Notes under the pieces: model-generated
What the model was told of the DNA's origin: nothing
Seen by the model: the letters and a program-made list of their open reading frames with translations, nothing else
Database searches by the model: none
DNA from: Terriglobia bacterium
GTDB taxonomy: Bacteria > Acidobacteriota > Terriglobia > Terriglobales > Acidobacteriaceae
Assembly: GCA_020072815.1 (NCBI GenBank)
Contig: JAIQGE010000003.1
Location: 62,001-126,000, forward strand
Length of the DNA: 64,000 nucleotides
Reading direction: 5' to 3'
Shown here: positions 8,018 through 16,463 of the stretch, one piece after another
Position numbering within the stretch: position 1 is the stretch's first letter
Layout: each line of letters begins with the position of its first letter
Program-made: the position numbers and the translations under genes

Positions 8018-8827
8018 ATGGGCAGCATCCGCGCTCTAAAACCGGCCACCCGGTGGTGGATCTTCGCCGGAATCTCCGCTTCAGCTCTGGCCATTGTGGC
8101 CGCGCTCAAGCCCATGCCCATGCCGCAGTCGTATCACCACTTCGCCGATGCGCGGGCCCTCCTTGGCGTCTCCAACGCCGGTGACGTGCTTTCCAATCTG
8201 GCCTTCATTGCTATTGGCGTGTTGGGATTTTACTTCTCGCTGCGCCACGCTTCGTCGCTCGCGGGCAACCAGAAGTGGGCTTACGGGACCATGTTTGCCG
8301 GGTTCCTGCTCACCGGCTTTGGCTCGGCTTACTACCATCTTGCCCCCGACAACGCCCGCCTGGTGTGGGACCGCCTTCCCATGACCATCGCCATGGCCGG
8401 CTTGATAAGCGCCTTGATCACCGACCGCTTCGGCTCGATTGGACTCCGCATTCTGCCCTTCACCGCGGTGGCAGGAATCATCAGCGTAGTGCAATGGGGA
8501 TGGAGCGAGGCCCGCGGCCAGGGAGACGTTCGCTGGTACGTCCTCTATCAGGGCATGGTCATGATCACTGTGGTCGCCGTGCTGATCATGTTTCCTTCTC
8601 CGCGTCCGGGCACGCGTGAGTTTGTGATTGCCGCTGTTGCCAATTTCGCTGCTAAAATGTTTGAACTCTTCGATAAGCCCATCTTCGCGGCTGGGGGCGT
8701 GGTCAGCGGACACACGCTCAAGCATCTCAGCGCCGGACTTGGCTTCCTGCCGCTCGTTGTTCTTCTGGCAGGCATCAAGAAAGAAGAAAGTTGCCAGGTT
8801 ACGCAGGAACGCGGAGAAACTGCTTAA
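8018..8827 (+). CDS. Ceramidase/CREST-superfamily integral membrane hydrolase
   Basis: The 269-residue protein has about seven membrane helices. Motifs typical of the alkaline ceramidase/PAQR/Per1 (CREST) superfamily are visible: Ser and His in 'GFGSAYYHLAPDNARLVWDRLPMT' (S..YYH, then D near W-D-R-L-P), and a C-terminal 'SGHTLKHLSAGLG' supplying the last two His. In the family these residues bind a zinc that hydrolyses an amide or ester in a lipid. The substrate here is unknown; a sphingolipid or ornithine-type lipid is an inference. The ATG at 8018 lies in 'GCCGCATGGG' without a strong ribosome site. Confidence 0.75.
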   Translation: MGSIRALKPATRWWIFAGISASALAIVAALKPMPMPQSYHHFADARALLGVSNAGDVLSNLAFIAIGVLGFYFSLRHASSLAGNQKWAYGTMFAGFLLTGFGSAYYHLAPDNARLVWDRLPMTIAMAGLISALITDRFGSIGLRILPFTAVAGIISVVQWGWSEARGQGDVRWYVLYQGMVMITVVAVLIMFPSPRPGTREFVIAAVANFAAKMFELFDKPIFAAGGVVSGHTLKHLSAGLGFLPLVVLLAGIKKEESCQVTQERGETA

Positions 8828-8918
8828 ATCACAAAGCTTGACCAGGTTTTGACCGGCCACCAGCCGGGTTCCAAGGGCCAAAACTGCACGCTGCCCTTTA
8901 TTCATCGGGAGGTCACAC

Positions 8919-9539
8919 ATGGCAGACGCGCAGGGACAATCCCCGGCACAGTCCAAGGCAAAGGTGGGATGCCTGGGCACAATCGTGGTGACGGTTGTGG
9001 TAGGCATCCTATGCATATTCGTTTTCTCTCCATGGGCATTACACATGGGCGGGCGGCTGACGCCGGCGATGCGCTGGCATGGCTACGGCAAGCTGCACTC
9101 TTCTACCGCCGCCGATTTTGGCCTGTATCTGGACATCTACTATCGCGACCCGGGGCGGCAGCGCAGTGCGGTGCAGGCGTCAAACCTGAACGGCTCGGCC
9201 ATGCTTTGCAGCCCAAAGCTGCCGGGGCACAAGTACCGCTTGAGCGGCACCGTGTACAGCGCATGGCTGACCGCGGACGGCAAGAGAACGGTGATTCATC
9301 TCTACTCTCCCAAGAATGGACAGAAGCTGGATTTCAGCCTGGAAGGCGCATGGAACGGGCAGCAGTTGCTCATGAATGACAAGGGAACCCTGGCCGCCGG
9401 GTTCAATCCAGACGGAAGCCCGCACGGCGTGGGCGTGGGAGTGTACAGGCCAAGAGAAAAAGCCGACGTCACGCTGGAATACGGAAGCCAGGACGATTTT
9501 GAAACCATCTGCCGCAATCTGGGCGGAAGCAGCCGTTAA
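8919..9539 (+). CDS. Uncharacterised membrane-anchored protein
   Basis: This 206-aa protein starts at ATG 8919 behind GGGAGG. It has a short cytoplasmic N-terminus, a single transmembrane helix (about residues 17-40, 'GCLGTIVVTVVVGILCIFVF') and a soluble extracytoplasmic domain. That domain contains repeated beta-type segments ('GLYLDIYYRDPG', 'YRLSGTVYSAWLTADGKR', 'VHGVGVGVYRPREKADVTLEYGS'-like stretches). No family was recognised. It is followed 44 bp later by a lipoprotein gene in the same direction, so the two may work together at the envelope. Confidence 0.7.
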   Translation: MADAQGQSPAQSKAKVGCLGTIVVTVVVGILCIFVFSPWALHMGGRLTPAMRWHGYGKLHSSTAADFGLYLDIYYRDPGRQRSAVQASNLNGSAMLCSPKLPGHKYRLSGTVYSAWLTADGKRTVIHLYSPKNGQKLDFSLEGAWNGQQLLMNDKGTLAAGFNPDGSPHGVGVGVYRPREKADVTLEYGSQDDFETICRNLGGSSR

Positions 9540-9583
9540 CGAACGTAATCTCAAACCAACGCAAGCTCACCTGAGGAGTCTTC

Positions 9584-11074
9584 GTGTATTCATTCCAATC
9601 TGATCTGCGCGGTTCGTGGCGCGCGTGTGTAATTGCCTGTTCGCTCACTCTGTTCCTGGTCTCTGGATGCAGGAAAGATTCGCAAAAACAACAATCCGGT
9701 AGCGTTTCCGGCGGCAGAGTGGCCAGAACCAAGCAGGGCGGCGTCATCACGCGTCCGTTTCGCGACTTGCGCGATCTGCCCGGCACGGTCTTCGACGTAA
9801 CCTACACGCCCAACACGGTGCAGATCGGTGAAGCTCAGTGGCAGAAGAGCCTGGTCAGTCTCAGTCGCGATGGCCATGTTTTTGTGTTTGACCTGGCTGA
9901 CGACAAGGCCCGGCAACTTGCGCCCGGCAAAGTCATGTTCCTGGAAAACCTGGCGGTGATGAACGTGCTTTCGTCTTCTGAGATGGAAGGCCATCGCGTG
10001 ATAGTGGCTGAGCGCGCCGGCCTTGGCGACCTGATCCAGCACGGGAAGATTTCCTGGAAGGCTCCCATTCAATTCGGAAACATGTCGGCCGCTCTGCCTG
10101 GAGGTAGCGACGAACGCTTGAGCGGCATGCAAGAGTGGGGCATTGTGCATGCTGATAGCGGCTCGGGGGAAGAGAAAGGCTGGCACTACAGCTTTGCCTC
10201 CACGCCCGAAGGAAAGCAATTGAACGTGCGCTTCAAGGTTTCAAAAGAGTCCAACAGCCTGGAAGTGGTACTCGACGGCAAAGGGCACATCAGCGAGTTC
10301 ATGAGCGCCGCCAGCATGACGATTGAGAATGGCGGGACTTCGGACTTCTCATTCTCCAACTCCAACTTCAGCGGCGAGTTCAATATTGACTGGTCCGCCA
10401 TCCGTGGCGAGGGCGACGCCGCGGGACTCGAGGACGCGTCGTTCAAGCTGCCCGCTGCGCTCGTCACGCCGCTGCCTATTGCCGGAATTCCATTTGTACT
10501 CAAGGTGGAAGAGAACTTCATCGTGAAGCCGGGATTTGGAGCCAAGAAGGAACTGGCCAAAGGCTCATTTACAGTGAAGTTCGGGGGCGCGCAGGGAATC
10601 TCGGTGACCAACGGCGCTCCGTCCTCGGCGGGCACCGCGGAGGCCGATGGCAAGATGAAGGACACAACCACCGTGTCGCTGGCTCCGCACGCCATCCTGA
10701 TCGGTGTTTCGGTGCCTAAACTATCGCTCAACCTGGGGACCGAGAGCGGCTTCGAGGTTTTGGAGAAGGACATCCCCTCGGGCTTTGCCGACCGGGTTGC
10801 GGCATCGCTCGCCAAAAACACTCTGGCCCAGAAAGCCAAAGACTATTTCAAGAATGAAGCGTCAGCCTACGTTCAGGTGGTCACGGTTTTCACCATGACC
10901 TCGGCAGGTTCGTTGAGCCTGGTGCCCTGCAAGCTGGAAAGAATCACCGTGACCGGGCAGGCAGGGGCTGACCTGAAAATCCTGGGAAAACAGGCCGGTG
11001 ACAAGAAGATGGATCTATTCCATAAGGAAGTTGTCATGCGACAGCCCGACATCAAAGCGTGTGGAGAAAAGTAG
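9584..11074 (+). CDS. Uncharacterised lipoprotein, 496 aa
   Basis: Translation starts at GTG 9584 with GAGGAG at 9573-9578. The N-terminus has a lipobox (LFLVSGC, Cys29), so the mature protein should be lipid-anchored. The body is predicted mostly beta and begins with a conserved-looking 'LPGTVFDVTYTPNTVQIGEAQWQKSL' region, then a long Ser/Gly/Asn-rich beta stretch. No enzyme motif or known family was recognised. The only Cys pair visible apart from the lipobox is near the C-terminus (Cys in 'LVPCKLERI' and 'IKACGEK'). It ends 25 bp before the convergent tatD. Confidence 0.75.
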   Translation: MYSFQSDLRGSWRACVIACSLTLFLVSGCRKDSQKQQSGSVSGGRVARTKQGGVITRPFRDLRDLPGTVFDVTYTPNTVQIGEAQWQKSLVSLSRDGHVFVFDLADDKARQLAPGKVMFLENLAVMNVLSSSEMEGHRVIVAERAGLGDLIQHGKISWKAPIQFGNMSAALPGGSDERLSGMQEWGIVHADSGSGEEKGWHYSFASTPEGKQLNVRFKVSKESNSLEVVLDGKGHISEFMSAASMTIENGGTSDFSFSNSNFSGEFNIDWSAIRGEGDAAGLEDASFKLPAALVTPLPIAGIPFVLKVEENFIVKPGFGAKKELAKGSFTVKFGGAQGISVTNGAPSSAGTAEADGKMKDTTTVSLAPHAILIGVSVPKLSLNLGTESGFEVLEKDIPSGFADRVAASLAKNTLAQKAKDYFKNEASAYVQVVTVFTMTSAGSLSLVPCKLERITVTGQAGADLKILGKQAGDKKMDLFHKEVVMRQPDIKACGEK

Positions 11075-11099
11075 CAACGGCAAAGGGTGGTGCTGAAGA

Positions 11100-11897
11100 C
11101 TATCTCGTCCTTGGGAACAACGTGTAGAAATTCTCCGCCGTTCTCTCGCCGATCTCTTCCTTTGTCGTGCCCCGCAACTGCGCTATGGCTTCCGCGGTGT
11201 TCACGACAAACGCCGGCTCATTCCGCTTGCCGCGATGCGGCGCCGGCGCCAGGTAGGGCGAGTCGGTTTCGATTAACATGCGGCCGAGCGGAACTTGTTT
11301 TGCGGCTTCGCGAATATTCTCCGCTTTGGGAAAGCTGACGTTGCCTGCGAAGGAGATGTAGAACCCTATATCCAGCGCTGCTTGCGCGTGCTTCCATTCG
11401 CCGGTGAAACAATGCAGGATTCCCGGCAGCCCGCTGGGCGCCCAATCCTCGCGCAGCATGTCCAGCGTGTCGTCCCAGGCGTTCTCGCTGTTGTTGCTGG
11501 GACGGCAGTGAATAATGATGGGCAGCTTGGCCGCGCGGGCGAGCTCCATCTGGCGGCGAAAGACTTCCTTCTGCACCTCGCGCGGCGAGTGGTCGTAAAA
11601 ATAGTCCAGGCCAATCTCGCCCCAGGCAATGATCTTGGGATGTTTTGCCAACGCCGTCATCTCTTCGTAGTCAGCGTCGGTAGCCACGTGGGCTTCATGT
11701 GGATGCAGCCCGGTGCTGGCGAAGATCCAGTCATGCTGCTCGGCAACTTTCAAGCCGCAGTCATACGTCCCTGGCCCCGTTCCGCTGCCGATGGCCAGAA
11801 TCCGCTCAAGTCCAGCCTCACGCGCGCGCGCCAGCATCGCATCGCGATCTTGATCGAATTTGCTGCCCTCTACATGGGCGTGGGAATCAATGTACAA
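11100..11897 (-). CDS. tatD: TatD-family metal-dependent DNase
   Basis: The 265-aa TIM-barrel hydrolase has the TatD metal ligands in order: His6-x-His8 in 'IDSHAHVE', Glu in 'AWGEIGLDYFYD', His in 'LPIIIHCRP', His in 'GILHCFTGE' and Asp in 'ETDSPYLAP'. Family members are 3'-5' exonucleases or D-tyrosyl-tRNA editing-type hydrolases. The length is normal. It is the last gene of a minus-strand run (larC, metG, CPBP protease, tatD); the metG-tatD neighbourhood is common in bacteria. The gap to the upstream gene is only 12 bp. Confidence 0.95.
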   Translation of the reverse strand: MYIDSHAHVEGSKFDQDRDAMLARAREAGLERILAIGSGTGPGTYDCGLKVAEQHDWIFASTGLHPHEAHVATDADYEEMTALAKHPKIIAWGEIGLDYFYDHSPREVQKEVFRRQMELARAAKLPIIIHCRPSNNSENAWDDTLDMLREDWAPSGLPGILHCFTGEWKHAQAALDIGFYISFAGNVSFPKAENIREAAKQVPLGRMLIETDSPYLAPAPHRGKRNEPAFVVNTAEAIAQLRGTTKEEIGERTAENFYTLFPRTR

Positions 11898-11909
11898 AGG
11901 CTCTCCGAA

Positions 11910-12650
11910 TCAATGATGAAAATGACGATAAGTCGCAAGTACATCCCAAATTAAGTGACTAAGAATCACAGGCCATAACCTCCGCCACACCGCGAAGTAG
12001 ATAGCCGAGATGGCGAATCCCGTCCCCACGATGAGCGCGCCTGCCAGACCATAATAAAGGTGATAGCTGGTTTGAAACGCAACGCTAGCCAGTGCGGCCA
12101 ACCACACTGGCCAGGAAAGGTCGATCAACTCTGTCATCAAGTAGCCACGTACCAGGATTTCCTCAAAGAATGGCGCGGCCACGCTGTACCCGGTCATGAG
12201 GACCATGGAAACACCCAAAAATACGGCGTCAGTGTTTCGATACTGAAAGTACTCCTGGTTCCAGAAATAGTAGCCAAGCTGAAAGATCGCAGAGCACGCG
12301 TAGTACGCCACCCAAGACACAACGAAAAGGGCCAGCCCTTTGAATGCGTCCAGCCAGTGAAAAGCCAGGCCAATATCTTTTAATTTTCTTCCCTGCCTTC
12401 GCAGCAAAAGAAATAAGAGCGCCAGCGCGCCAATTTCGTGAAGCAGGCTGTTGGTGAAGCGCCAGTTTATGTAGGAAGGATCTGTCTTGACTGGAACGAA
12501 GAAGAGAAACAAAGCAGATGAAATAGGCCCGCTGAAGCCGATGAACAACACCAGCACAAGATCCGCGATCCTGTGCCGACGGGTTACCTGATGTGGTGGA
12601 TCAGCAGGAGGTGAAGTTTCGGATGACTGCTCTTGGTCTGTAAGTGTCAT
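11910..12650 (-). CDS. CPBP-family intramembrane glutamic endopeptidase
   Basis: The 246-residue polytopic protein has about six to seven helices. The CPBP/Abi (Rce1-like) signature is present: 'APFFEEILVRGYLM' (EExxxR), then a His in 'TSYHLYYGL' and a final 'LSHLIWDVLA' with His and Asp. Proteins of this family are membrane proteases acting on CAAX-type or other substrates. The N-terminus is Pro/Ser-rich and hydrophilic. No strong ribosome site was seen before ATG 12650. It lies between metG (18 bp) and tatD (12 bp), so it is cotranscribed with both. Confidence 0.88.
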   Translation of the reverse strand: MTLTDQEQSSETSPPADPPHQVTRRHRIADLVLVLFIGFSGPISSALFLFFVPVKTDPSYINWRFTNSLLHEIGALALLFLLLRRQGRKLKDIGLAFHWLDAFKGLALFVVSWVAYYACSAIFQLGYYFWNQEYFQYRNTDAVFLGVSMVLMTGYSVAAPFFEEILVRGYLMTELIDLSWPVWLAALASVAFQTSYHLYYGLAGALIVGTGFAISAIYFAVWRRLWPVILSHLIWDVLATYRHFHH

Positions 12651-12668
12651 TCGTCGCAGTAAGCAAGC

Positions 12669-14744
12669 CTATTTCAGCTTCGCCCCTACCGGCACATCTT
12701 CCAAAAAGCTGGCCAGCACCGGCAGGCCTTCTTCACCGGCGGACGCCGCCACGATCATTCCGTTCGATTCCAGTCCGCGCAGCTTGCGCGGCGCCAGGTT
12801 GGCGACGATCACCACTTTGCGTCCGATCAACTTCTCCGGATCGTAGGCCAAGGCAATTCCCGCCACCACCTGGCGAACTTCGGTACCTATGTCCACTTCC
12901 AGGCGCAGCAGCTTGTCGGCGCCTTTTACCTTTTCCGCGTGCTTGACCAGGCCTACGCGCATTTCAACTTTCAGGAAGTCGTCAATGCTGATTTTCCCGT
13001 CGGGCAGGGCAGCGGCCGGCTTCGGCGTAGCAGTCGCGGCGGCTGGCGTTGTGCCGCCGGCAGCCGGCGCAGGTGACAGCGCTGCCGTCGCACTGGCCGG
13101 CTGGGCTTCCGTTTGAACTGCGGGTGTTTGAACTGCGGGCGCTGGTTTGGAGCGCTCTTGTTCCATTTGTTGCATCCTTTCGACTGCGGATTTATCAGCA
13201 CGCGGAAACACCGGCTCAATCTTGCCCAGCTTGCAGGCCAGCGGAAGCTGGCCCCACTTGATCTCCGCCAGGTCGAACTTGGTTATGTCGCCCAGCCCCA
13301 ACTGCCGCCATATCTTGTCTGTGGATTCCGGCAGGACGGGATGCGCCAAGGCGGTCACAATGCGCAGCGCTTCAGCAGCGGTGTAAAGAACGGTCGCCAG
13401 CCGGGCCTTGTTCTCCTCGCCCTCTTTTTCAGCCAACGCCCACGGCTCTTCTTCCACCAGGTATTTGTTCACCGACCCCACCAGCGCCCACGCCGCTTCC
13501 AGCGCCCGCGAGAACTGGAAATCTTCAAAGAACACGTTGAAGTCAATGATCGCCGTCTCCGCCTGGTTGCGAATGACAGCGTCAGAATCCTTCTTTGCCG
13601 CCAGCGACGAAGGATACGGCACCGCGCCGCCGAAATAACGGTTGATCATGGTCAGCGTGCGGCTGGAAAGATTGCCCAGATCGTTGGCCAGGTCAGAGTT
13701 GTAGCGCTGTATCAGCGCGTCAAAACTGAACGACCCATCCTGGCCGAACACAACTTCCCGCAGCAGGAAATAACGCAGCGCGTCATTGCCCAGCACATCA
13801 ATCACCGTCTCCGCGCGGACAATATTCCCGCGGGTCTTGGACATCTTGCTCTTTTCAAACAGCAGCCAGCCGTGCGCGATGATGGTCTGGGGTAGCGGCA
13901 GGCCAGCGGCCATGAGGAACGCCGGCCAGTACACGCAATGAAAGCGGATAATTTCTTTTCCGATCATCTGCACGTCGGCCGGCCAGTAGTTCGCGAATTT
14001 TTCTTGCTCCGCCTTCTCCGGCGAGCCGAATCCAATGGCCGTGATGTAATTGCTCAGTGCGTCCAGCCACACGTAGACGATATGCTTGGGTTCGCCCGGC
14101 ACCGCGATGCCCCACTTGAACGTGCTGCGGCTGATGGAGAGATCGCGCAGCCCGCTCTTCACAAACGCGATCACCTCATTGCGCCGCGTCTCCGGACGGA
14201 TGAAATCCGGATGGTCCTGAAAATGCTTGAGCAGCTTGTCGGCGAAGGCCGAAAGCTTGAAGTAATAGTTCTCTTCGCTCACCGTCTCGGTGATTCGTCC
14301 GCAGTCCGGACAAGGATCGCCCGGCTTGGCGCCGTCCACATAAGCTTCGTCTGAGACGCAGTACTGGCCGGTGTACGTGCCCTTGTAGATGAAGCCGTTT
14401 TTCTCCAGACGCTTCCACAATTCCTGCGCGCCCTGCTTGTGCCGAGGCTCAGTGGTGCGAATGAAATCACTGTAGGTGATGTTCATCCGGTCAAAGAGTT
14501 TGCGGAACGCCGCGGAGACTTCGTCGGTGAACGCTTGCGGTGTGGTGCCGGCGGCCGTGGCGGAGCGCTCAATCTTCTGCCCGTGCTCGTCCGTGCCGGT
14601 AAGGAAAAAAGTGTCATAGCCCAGAAGCCGTTTGCGGCGGGCCACGGCATCACACACCAGCGTGGTGTACGCATGCCCAATGTGCGGGCGCGCATTGACG
14701 TAGTAAATGGGTGTGGTGATGTAGAACTTACGGGCCTTATCCAT
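12669..14744 (-). CDS. metG: Methionyl-tRNA synthetase with C-terminal tRNA-binding domain
   Basis: This 691-aa enzyme charges tRNA-Met. The class I motifs are clear: 'ARPHIGHAY' near residue 20 and 'KMSKTRGN' around 300. A CxxC pair (DPCPDCGR) forms the zinc knuckle. After the anticodon-binding helices there is an Ala/Pro/Thr-rich linker of about 55 residues. A Trbp111-like OB fold follows ('KISIDDFLKVEMRVGLV ... KLRGLESNGMIVAA'), which serves as dimerisation and tRNA-binding domain. The start overlaps the larC stop by 8 bp, indicating translational coupling. Confidence 0.97.
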   Translation of the reverse strand: MDKARKFYITTPIYYVNARPHIGHAYTTLVCDAVARRKRLLGYDTFFLTGTDEHGQKIERSATAAGTTPQAFTDEVSAAFRKLFDRMNITYSDFIRTTEPRHKQGAQELWKRLEKNGFIYKGTYTGQYCVSDEAYVDGAKPGDPCPDCGRITETVSEENYYFKLSAFADKLLKHFQDHPDFIRPETRRNEVIAFVKSGLRDLSISRSTFKWGIAVPGEPKHIVYVWLDALSNYITAIGFGSPEKAEQEKFANYWPADVQMIGKEIIRFHCVYWPAFLMAAGLPLPQTIIAHGWLLFEKSKMSKTRGNIVRAETVIDVLGNDALRYFLLREVVFGQDGSFSFDALIQRYNSDLANDLGNLSSRTLTMINRYFGGAVPYPSSLAAKKDSDAVIRNQAETAIIDFNVFFEDFQFSRALEAAWALVGSVNKYLVEEEPWALAEKEGEENKARLATVLYTAAEALRIVTALAHPVLPESTDKIWRQLGLGDITKFDLAEIKWGQLPLACKLGKIEPVFPRADKSAVERMQQMEQERSKPAPAVQTPAVQTEAQPASATAALSPAPAAGGTTPAAATATPKPAAALPDGKISIDDFLKVEMRVGLVKHAEKVKGADKLLRLEVDIGTEVRQVVAGIALAYDPEKLIGRKVVIVANLAPRKLRGLESNGMIVAASAGEEGLPVLASFLEDVPVGAKLK

Positions 14745-16308
14745 TCTTTTGGTCCAGATAAATCTTAATCGCTTCTTGCATAACCGTCCTTAGCGGGACG
14801 TGCTGTTGTTCGGCGATGCGCCGGCAGTCTTCGTATTCCGGCGCGTAATTGCTGACGCTGCCGTTCAAGCTGGCCAGTTTCATTCGCACTTCACCCCATT
14901 GCGTGCGGACGTTGACGTGACGCCGGGCCAGCGTGGCGCGTGATTCCTGCCGCATGCGCACGCCCAGCGTGGTGGTCTCCGCGAAAATCAGTTTGCTCAG
15001 CTTGGGGCTGTCTTCCGGGCGGCACAGCACGGTTAGCAGCATCCCCGGACGGTTCTTCTTCATCTGCACCGCGGTGCTGAACACGTCCAGTGCTCCCGCC
15101 GCCAGGATACATTCCGTCACGTAGCCGAAGACCTGCGGGGTCATGTCATCCACGTTGGCTTCCAGGACGCTGATCTGCTCCATCGCATTTGCAGCAACGG
15201 ATTCTGCCGCCGTTTCGACGATCGTGGTCTCGCCTAACGTCAGCCGTACCACGTTGGGATGGCCGAGGAAGTTGCGCGATCCCGCGCCGTATCCGGTTTT
15301 CTGCGGCTTCATGCGGGGAAAGGTCGCGAAGCGCGAAGCCAGCACGCTGACGATTGCCGCGCCCGTCGGCGTGACCAGTTCTTTCTGGATTTCGCCTGAG
15401 TACACCGGAGCATTCTTCAGCAACTCAAGCGTCGCCGGTGCAGGGATGGGAAACGTTCCGTGCGCGCAGACCACGGTCCCGCCGCCTACGTTGAGCGGCG
15501 AGCACACAAACTCGTCCACGCCCAGCGCTTCGGCCCCGACGGAAGCGCAGACAATGTCTACGATCGCGTCAATGGCGCCGACTTCATGAAAATGAATCTT
15601 CTCGATGTCCGAATTGTGGACTTTCGCCTCTGCCGCGCCCAGAGCTTCAAAGATCTTGATGGCGCGGTCCTTCGCGCCCTGGCTGATGTCAGCCTTATTG
15701 ATGATGGAGCGAATTTCCTTCAGGCCACGATGTGCATGCTGGCCATGGGAGTGAGCATGGTCATGCGGGTGATCATGCGCGTGATCAGGGACCGGACCGT
15801 GATGCTCATGCTCGTCCGGAAACCCATGCTCACGGGATTGATCGTGCGGAAGTTCATGGTCATGCGGATGTTCATGATCATGCGGGTGAGCTTGTTCGTG
15901 ATCATGTGCGTGCTCATGCGAGTGCGCGTGTTGCTCGCCATGAGAAAGCTCTTTGCCGTGCGAGTGATCGTGCTCTTGCTTCGCGGACGACAAGGTTTCA
16001 GAGCCGAGCGCTGACTGCTGATTGCTGACTGTTGACTGCTGATTGCTGAGAGCGGAATGCTGAGTGCTGAACGCTTTCTTCGCCCAGAATTCCTCGCGCG
16101 GCAGTTCTTTCTCTCCCGCGGCGATCACGTCAACCTTGGTCGCGCTGATGCCGCTGCGGTCCACGCGGGAAATCTCCAGCCGGGCGTCCACGCCCAGGGC
16201 CTCCACCGTGCGGACAAGAAGTTCAGGCGGAACTCCGGCGTCCACCAGGGCGCCAAGAAACATGTCGCCACTGATCCCGGAGAAGCATTCTAAGTATGCG
16301 ATTCGCAT
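14737..16308 (-). CDS. larC: LarC-type nickel insertion protein with a His-rich insert
   Basis: LarC (formerly DUF111) inserts nickel into the pincer cofactor of lactate racemase and related enzymes. The 523-aa product begins with the family signature 'YLECFSGISGDMFLGALVDAG'. Its C-terminal part 'LEANVDDMTPQVFGYVTECILAAGALDVF ... MKKNRPGMLLTVLC' is also typical. Between about residues 105 and 190 lies an insert with about 30 histidines in HD/HE/HP repeats, a likely Ni(II) store. Just before it residues of the type 'QHSALSNQQSTVSNQQSALG' are encoded by a degenerate DNA repeat (16006-16073). larA, larB and larE are not in the window. Confidence 0.93.
   Translation of the reverse strand: MRIAYLECFSGISGDMFLGALVDAGVPPELLVRTVEALGVDARLEISRVDRSGISATKVDVIAAGEKELPREEFWAKKAFSTQHSALSNQQSTVSNQQSALGSETLSSAKQEHDHSHGKELSHGEQHAHSHEHAHDHEQAHPHDHEHPHDHELPHDQSREHGFPDEHEHHGPVPDHAHDHPHDHAHSHGQHAHRGLKEIRSIINKADISQGAKDRAIKIFEALGAAEAKVHNSDIEKIHFHEVGAIDAIVDIVCASVGAEALGVDEFVCSPLNVGGGTVVCAHGTFPIPAPATLELLKNAPVYSGEIQKELVTPTGAAIVSVLASRFATFPRMKPQKTGYGAGSRNFLGHPNVVRLTLGETTIVETAAESVAANAMEQISVLEANVDDMTPQVFGYVTECILAAGALDVFSTAVQMKKNRPGMLLTVLCRPEDSPKLSKLIFAETTTLGVRMRQESRATLARRHVNVRTQWGEVRMKLASLNGSVSNYAPEYEDCRRIAEQQHVPLRTVMQEAIKIYLDQKNG
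16006..16073. repeat. Degenerate short-word repeat inside larC
   Basis: The plus strand reads as repeated variants of the 7-8-base word 'CTGATTG/CTGACTG/CTGAGTG' (GCTGACTGCTGATTGCTGAC and so on) over about 68 bp. The stretch is in frame with larC and encodes a Ser/Gln/Asn-rich linker. Such words usually sit between genes; a related style occurs at 18550-18592. Confidence 0.7.
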
Positions 16309-16379
16309 GAAAGTGCCTGAACATTCATCATAGGGTCAGCGGTTTAACCCGTCAAACTCTCCCCGGCCGGGCGCTTTGT

Positions 16380-16385
16380 TATAAT
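16380..16385 (+). promoter_or_regulatory. Possible -10 box for argS
   Basis: A perfect TATAAT lies 79 bp before the argS start in the 155-bp intergenic space between the divergent larC and argS. No good -35 hexamer stands at 16-18 bp (GTCAAA is 23 bp away), so only the -10 element is supported. Confidence 0.35.
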
Positions 16386-16463
16386 CTGCTTTCTATCAGC
16401 AACTTACAGGTCTAACACGCTCCAAGGGTCGCATCGCCACAACACCATTTAAAGGCCAACACT

